Of a DNA stretch of 64,000 bases, positions 59,513 through 64,000 are shown piece by piece. Numbering within the stretch: position 1 is the first letter of the stretch; every line of letters starts with the position of its first letter. The stretch comes from Sphingorhabdus sp. YGSMI21 (lineage in GTDB: Bacteria; Pseudomonadota; Alphaproteobacteria; Sphingomonadales; Sphingomonadaceae). The notes beneath the pieces were generated by a model. The model was not told where the DNA came from. It was given only the letters and a program-made list of their open reading frames with translations, and did no database searches. A program made the translations under genes and the position numbers. The stretch spans positions 883,001 through 947,000 of the forward strand of contig NZ_CP022548.1 in assembly GCF_002776575.1 (NCBI RefSeq). Reading direction: 5' to 3'.

Positions 59513-62317
59513 CTAGTGCGCCTCGTCCCAGCTCTTGCCAGTCCCGATATCCACATCCAGCGGCACCGATAGTTTTACCGCCGGTTCCGCCGCGCCGGAC
59601 ATGACCGTGCGGATCACCGTGCTGGCGGCTTCGACATCACCCTCGGGCAATTCGAAGACCAGTTCATCGTGGACCTGCATCAGCATCCGGACCTTATCCA
59701 GTCCGGCCTCGGCCAGGGCAGGCAGCATCCGCGCCATCGCGCGCTTGATAATGTCGGCGCTGGTGCCCTGGATCGGCGCGTTGATCGCGGCCCGCTCGCT
59801 GCCCTGACGTTCGGCCTGATTGGGGGATTTGATCCGCTCGAACCATGTCTTTCGGCCAAATAATGTCTCGGTATAGCCGGTCTCGCGGACCGATTGCAGC
59901 GTCTTCGAGATATACTGGTTGATGCCGGGAAAACGCTCGAAATAGGTATCGATCATCGCTTGGGCTTCATCCGGATCAACCTCGAGCCGCTTGGCCAGAC
60001 CCCAGCGCGAAATGCCGTAGAGTATGGCGAAATTGATCGTCTTGGCACGGGCGCGGGCGTCGCGGTCTTCGGCCCCGAACAGCTCGCGCGCGGTCCGGTT
60101 ATGGATATCCTCGCCGTTCGCAAACGCCTCCTTCAATGTCTCTACATCGGCGATATGCGCCGCCAGCCGGAGTTCGATCTGGCTATAGTCGGCGGCGAGA
60201 ATGACATTGCCCGGTGCAGCGACAAAGGCCTGCCGTATCTGCCGCCCGATCTCGGTGCGGATCGGGATATTCTGCAAATTGGGTTCGGTCGAGGACAGCC
60301 GACCGGTCTGCGCGCCGCTCAGGCTGTAGGACGTGTGCACCCGTCCGGTTTCCGGATTGATCTGCTCCTGCAGCGCATCGGTATAGGTGGATTTCAGCTT
60401 CGCCAGCTGCCGCCAGTCGACCACCTTTTGCGCGATCGGTTCACCATCGCCGGCCAGCCGTTCGAGCACCGTGACATCGGTCGAATATTGACCAGACTTA
60501 CCCTTCTTGCCGCCCTTCAGACCGAGCTTGCCGAACAGGATTTCACCCAGCTGCTTGGGACTGCCGATGGAAAAGGATTCGCCCGCCAGTTCGTGGATAT
60601 CCGCTTCCAGCTTTTCCATTTCCTCGGCAAATGTCTTGGACAATCGCGCCAGTTCCTCGCGGTCGACCAGCACGCCGCTGGCTTCCATCCCGGCAATCAC
60701 CGGCACCAGTGGACGGTCGACCATCTGATAGACACGCGTCGCCCGTTCCGGGACCATCCGCAGCCGCAATATTTCCCACAGGCGCAGCGTGACATCGGCG
60801 TCCTCCGCGCCATATTCGGTCGCCTTGTCGAGCGGCACTTCGGCAAAGCCGATCGCCTTCTTGCCGGTGCCGGTGAGCGACTTGAAGCTGATACATTCGT
60901 GCCCGAGATGCAGCTTGGAAAGTTCGTCCATACCATGACCATGCAGGCCGGCATCGAGATTGAAACTCATCACCAAAGTGTCGTCAAAAGGCGCGATGCT
61001 GATATCATGCTGGGCCAGTACGCCCATGTCATATTTCAGATTCTGACCGACTTTCAGCACCGCATCATCCTCGAGCAGCGGCTTGAGCTTCGCCAGCGCA
61101 TCCTCCAGCCCGATCTGCTGCGGCGTCTCGCCGAACATGTCGCCGCTGCCATGGCCGAGCGGGACATAGCAGGCCTCGTTGGGACCGGTGGCCAGACAGA
61201 CGCCGACGATGCGCGCGGTGACGCTTTCGAGACTGTCGGTTTCCAGATCCACCGCGCAGACGCCTTGCGCCGTTGCCCGCGCGATCCACTGGTCCAGCGT
61301 ATCAATGTCCTGCACACATTCATAAGTGCTGCGATCTATCGCCGGTGCGTCCGGCAATTTTGCGGCAACCGGAGTACCGGCTTCCTCCGCCACATCGGGA
61401 TTTTGCGGTTCGGCATGGCCGTCGCCACCCAGTTTGCGGAGCAGGCTGTTGAACCCGTGATCCGCCAGAAATTCGCGCAGCGGCCCATCGGGAATATCCT
61501 GGATCAGGAAACTCTCCAGCGTATCGGGCAGCGGGCAATCCTCGCGCAGGGTCACCAGCTCGCGCGACAGCCGCGCCTGATCGGCAAATTCGACCAAATT
61601 GTCGCGCATCTTGGATTTCTTCATCTCCGGCGCGGCGGCGAGAACGCTTTCGATATCACCATATTCGTTGATCAATTTGGACGCCGTCTTCGGCCCGATG
61701 CCCGGCACGCCGGGGATATTGTCCGAACTGTCGCCCATCAAGCCAAGCACATCGCCCAGCTTCTCCGGCCCGACGCCGAATTTCTCCTCGACCGTGGCGC
61801 GGTTCATCCGGGCGTTCTTCATCGTATCGAGCATGTCGACGCGGCTGTCGTCATGCGGCTCGATCAGCTGCATCAGATCCTTGTCGGACGAGACGATCGT
61901 GACCTTCCAGCCCTCGGCCAGAGCCGCCTTGGTATAAGAGGCGATCATGTCGTCGGCCTCGACATTTTCTTCCTCGATCAGCGGCAGCGAGAATGCCCGC
62001 GTGGCATCGCGGATCATCGGGAATTGCGGCTTCAGATCCTCCGGTGCCTCCGGCCGGTTGGCCTTATACTGATCATAGAGATCGTTGCGGAAACTGGTTC
62101 CCGCCTTGTCCAGCACCACCGCCATATGGGTCGGACCGTCGGCCTTGTTCAGCTCGTCGGCGAGCTTCCACAACATCGTCGTATAGCCATAGACCGCGCC
62201 GACCGGTTCGCCGCGGACATTGGTCAGCGGCGGCAGGCGGTGATAGGCACGGAAAATATAGGCCGAGCCGTCAACAAGATAGAGATGGTTGGGTTTGCTG
62301 TCTGTAGGGTCCGTCAT
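59513..62317 (-). CDS. polA: DNA polymerase I
   Basis: 934 residues with all three domains. The 5' nuclease spans about 1-290 (YLVDGSAYIFRAYH, GDSSDNIPGVPGIGPKTA). The 3' exonuclease is intact, with CAVDLETDSL and YGAEDADVTLRLW. The polymerase has DYSQIELRLAAH, the O helix RARAKTINFAILYGIS and VHDELVFELP. Start at MTDPT (62317); an upstream start at 62329 adds four residues. Housekeeping gene, tail to tail with the cyd operon. Confidence 0.97.
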   Translation of the reverse strand: MTDPTDSKPNHLYLVDGSAYIFRAYHRLPPLTNVRGEPVGAVYGYTTMLWKLADELNKADGPTHMAVVLDKAGTSFRNDLYDQYKANRPEAPEDLKPQFPMIRDATRAFSLPLIEEENVEADDMIASYTKAALAEGWKVTIVSSDKDLMQLIEPHDDSRVDMLDTMKNARMNRATVEEKFGVGPEKLGDVLGLMGDSSDNIPGVPGIGPKTASKLINEYGDIESVLAAAPEMKKSKMRDNLVEFADQARLSRELVTLREDCPLPDTLESFLIQDIPDGPLREFLADHGFNSLLRKLGGDGHAEPQNPDVAEEAGTPVAAKLPDAPAIDRSTYECVQDIDTLDQWIARATAQGVCAVDLETDSLESVTARIVGVCLATGPNEACYVPLGHGSGDMFGETPQQIGLEDALAKLKPLLEDDAVLKVGQNLKYDMGVLAQHDISIAPFDDTLVMSFNLDAGLHGHGMDELSKLHLGHECISFKSLTGTGKKAIGFAEVPLDKATEYGAEDADVTLRLWEILRLRMVPERATRVYQMVDRPLVPVIAGMEASGVLVDREELARLSKTFAEEMEKLEADIHELAGESFSIGSPKQLGEILFGKLGLKGGKKGKSGQYSTDVTVLERLAGDGEPIAQKVVDWRQLAKLKSTYTDALQEQINPETGRVHTSYSLSGAQTGRLSSTEPNLQNIPIRTEIGRQIRQAFVAAPGNVILAADYSQIELRLAAHIADVETLKEAFANGEDIHNRTARELFGAEDRDARARAKTINFAILYGISRWGLAKRLEVDPDEAQAMIDTYFERFPGINQYISKTLQSVRETGYTETLFGRKTWFERIKSPNQAERQGSERAAINAPIQGTSADIIKRAMARMLPALAEAGLDKVRMLMQVHDELVFELPEGDVEAASTVIRTVMSGAAEPAVKLSVPLDVDIGTGKSWDEAH

Positions 62318-62367
62318 GGCTGCCAGCACTAGCAGTACCAGCAGCCTTCGTCATTTCAAATTCTGCT

Positions 62368-63216
62368 TCAGCGGAAATTTGAATGGACGACAAATGGTTT
62401 GAAATCCTGGACCCGATCGTGGACGGGGCGCGGCTTGGCGCTCATGCCCGGTTCGAACAGCGCAACCTGGTTGCGCCCGCGCCGTTTGGCGGTGAACAAG
62501 GCGGTGTCCGCATTGCCCATGAGCGCGGCCCGGTCCTGATGCGGGGCGATATCGGCAACGCCGATGCTGACCGTGATCACATGCCGCATATTGCGGTGCG
62601 GCTCGAAGATCGTGTTCTCGATCTCGTGCCGGATGATCTCGCCGATGATCTGTCCTTCCGGCGCGCTGGTGTCGGGCAGGAATATGCCGAATTCCTCGCC
62701 GCCGATCCGGCCGACCACGTCATCCTTGCGCAAGATTTTCCGGAAGACGTCACCCAGCAGGATCAGCGCCTTGTCGCCTATCGGATGTCCGAAATTATCG
62801 TTGATTTTCTTGAAGTGATCAACGTCGACGATCATCAGCACATTGGACTGGTCATTCACGCGCAATATATCGAGCTGGGCGAAAAAGCTGTCGCGGCTGA
62901 GCAACCCGGTCATGCCGTCGAAATTGGCCCGCTGTTCGAGCGCCTTGTTCGCTTGGCGCAAGTCGGATTGCGTTTCCTTGAGCCGGTTGGTCAGCCGGAC
63001 GAGCTTGAACCGCTGTTTCGACATGTAAAGGCCCAGCGGGAAGGTAATCGCCCAGGGAATCAGAAAAGACATGTTGAGCGCCGGCCAGAAACGGTCGTCC
63101 ACGCCGAAGAACAGGAAATAGACGATTCCGGTGAACGTAACCGATAACAATGCCGCGATGGCCGAAATGATGGCGGTCTGTCGAACGGGCGACAAGCTGG
63201 ACATTGTTGTGTTCAT
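62368..63216 (-). CDS. Membrane-anchored diguanylate cyclase
   Basis: 282 residues from ATG 63216 (a TTG at 63228 is possible). Two hydrophobic segments (ISAIAALLSVTFTGIVYFLFF and the one after it), a short coiled region, then the GGDEF domain with RIGGEEFGIFLP. The inhibitory RxxD site is intact five residues before it (RKDD), so the product c-di-GMP can inhibit the enzyme. No sensory domain beyond the membrane part. Confidence 0.92.
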   Translation of the reverse strand: MNTTMSSLSPVRQTAIISAIAALLSVTFTGIVYFLFFGVDDRFWPALNMSFLIPWAITFPLGLYMSKQRFKLVRLTNRLKETQSDLRQANKALEQRANFDGMTGLLSRDSFFAQLDILRVNDQSNVLMIVDVDHFKKINDNFGHPIGDKALILLGDVFRKILRKDDVVGRIGGEEFGIFLPDTSAPEGQIIGEIIRHEIENTIFEPHRNMRHVITVSIGVADIAPHQDRAALMGNADTALFTAKRRGRNQVALFEPGMSAKPRPVHDRVQDFKPFVVHSNFR

Positions 63217-63343
63217 GAAACTGTCCAATAGCGGAGATATATTGAACGCCTATGCAGATCATTGGTTAACGCGCTGGTCTTGATTGGCGCGCATATTGTG
63301 TTGTTCTGGGGCAGGTCGGTCCGGAGACCGGCTTTTCCGGGCC

Positions 63344-64000
63344 TCAATCGGGCAGGATTCCCTGCAAGGCCGCCCGGTTGTCGCGCAGCACCGTTTCGGC
63401 AAAATCCATGAAGGCGCGAACCCGGGCGGTCCTGCGCAAATCCTCGTGGGTCAATATCCAGATATCGCGCGAGGGTACCGGATCGCGGTTGGTTGCCCGC
63501 ACCAGACCGGGCACGCCGTCGGCGGCGATGCAGGGAACCATCACCAGACCCATTCCGGCCCGCGCCATCTGTACCTGCAAAGTCATGCTGGCAAAGCTGC
63601 CCCAGACCGGCACCCGCGCATATTCGCTGTCCTGGGTCCAGTCGGGATAGCGGCCGTCATGCTCGCTCCAGCCGATCCAACGCGCATCTTCCGGCCGGTT
63701 TTCAAAATCCTGACGCGCCAGATAGTCCGGGTTGGCATAAATGGACGTATAATAGGAAAACAGCCGTTTGCCGACCAGGGCATCGGGCGGATTATTGTCC
63801 ATCCGGATCGCGATATCCGCTTCCCGCCGGGCGACATCGAGCAAGTCGAAGCTGGTAAGAATTTGCAGGTCGAGCCCCGGATAGGCATCGCAGAACTCGG
63901 GCAGGCGGTCCGCGAAAAAGGCCACCGCGAAGGGTTCGGCCATGGTCACCTTGAGAGTGCCGGTCAGTTCATTGTCACGCCCGGCGATATGGCGCTCCAC
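63344..64000 (-). CDS. LysR-family regulator, C-terminal part (5' end outside window)
   Basis: 218 residues visible, all in the effector-binding domain: LTGTLKVTMAEPFAVAFFADRLPEFCDAYPGLDLQIL, then DIAIRMDNNPPDALVGKRLF, and MARAGMGLVMVPCIAADG. The DNA-binding helix lies beyond the right edge, so the target genes cannot be seen. The C-terminus (DLRRTARVRAFMDFAETVL) fits the CrgA/DsdC-like group. Confidence 0.9.
   Translation of the reverse strand: MERHIAGRDNELTGTLKVTMAEPFAVAFFADRLPEFCDAYPGLDLQILTSFDLLDVARREADIAIRMDNNPPDALVGKRLFSYYTSIYANPDYLARQDFENRPEDARWIGWSEHDGRYPDWTQDSEYARVPVWGSFASMTLQVQMARAGMGLVMVPCIAADGVPGLVRATNRDPVPSRDIWILTHEDLRRTARVRAFMDFAETVLRDNRAALQGILPD

Noticed and set aside
59894..62332. 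812-residue open frame opposite polA
   Set aside because: Shadow of a high-GC coding strand; polA on the other strand carries every catalytic motif.
1..64000. CRISPR arrays, tRNA or rRNA genes, insertion sequences, prophage
   Set aside because: No direct repeat array, no RNA gene pattern and no transposase, integrase or phage protein was seen on either strand.

Overview
The window reads as chromosomal DNA of an aerobic, GC-rich alphaproteobacterium, most likely a sphingomonad. The reasons are two TonB-dependent receptors with short Ala-rich signal peptides, dense overlapping catabolic operons with many ATGA junctions, and families that are common in that order (DUF1838, HapK-like, and a tyrosine-phosphatase-like/SQR fusion). 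I see no rRNA, tRNA, CRISPR array, insertion sequence or phage gene.

Region 1 (1 to about 49,711) is one large catabolic island of about 46 genes in 15 transcription units. It is tied together by a repeated operator, core TTGTCCGGACAA (16-bp palindrome ATTTGTCCGGACAAAT in the best copies). Eight full copies lie just upstream of start codons, and a ninth, shorter copy covers the start codon of the only regulator inside the island, a GntR/UTRA protein (30,294-31,046). No copy was seen from 49,712 onward. The genes cover uptake (two TonB receptors, two MFS carriers), C-N hydrolysis (three PuuE-like deacetylase/imidase-fold proteins, a cysteine hydrolase, an amidase, a degenerate nitrilase-like protein), oxidation (FAD monooxygenase, FAD-linked oxidase, aldehyde dehydrogenase, two medium-chain reductases, an SDR) and acyl-CoA chemistry (a PaaK-like ligase, three CaiB-type CoA-transferases, acyl-CoA dehydrogenase, enoyl-CoA hydratase, MaoC, CitE, an HMG-CoA-lyase-like enzyme, a LeuCD-type hydratase, two MmgE/PrpD proteins). 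There are also several duplicated modules of unknown role: methyltransferase plus small partner (twice), lipocalin-like proteins (two), multi-pass membrane proteins (two) and alpha/beta hydrolases with a histidine at the nucleophile elbow (two). The substrate is not evident. The set fits a nitrogen-containing, ring-shaped natural product that is opened to amides and dicarboxylates and then split as CoA esters.

Region 2 (49,753-59,504) is a sulfide/persulfide unit. Peroxiredoxin, ArsR-type regulator and methyltransferase genes run leftward. A persulfide-dioxygenase-like metallohydrolase, two YeeE/YedE proteins, a phosphatase-like/sulfide:quinone oxidoreductase fusion, a SulP carrier and cytochrome bd (cydA, cydB and a CydX-like peptide) run rightward. 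AT-rich inverted repeats lie between the two arms.

Region 3 (59,513-64,000) holds DNA polymerase I, a diguanylate cyclase and the C-terminal part of a LysR regulator that runs off the right edge.

No stretch longer than 300 bases lacks a gene. The longest gap is 45,308-45,584, and it carries two operator copies.
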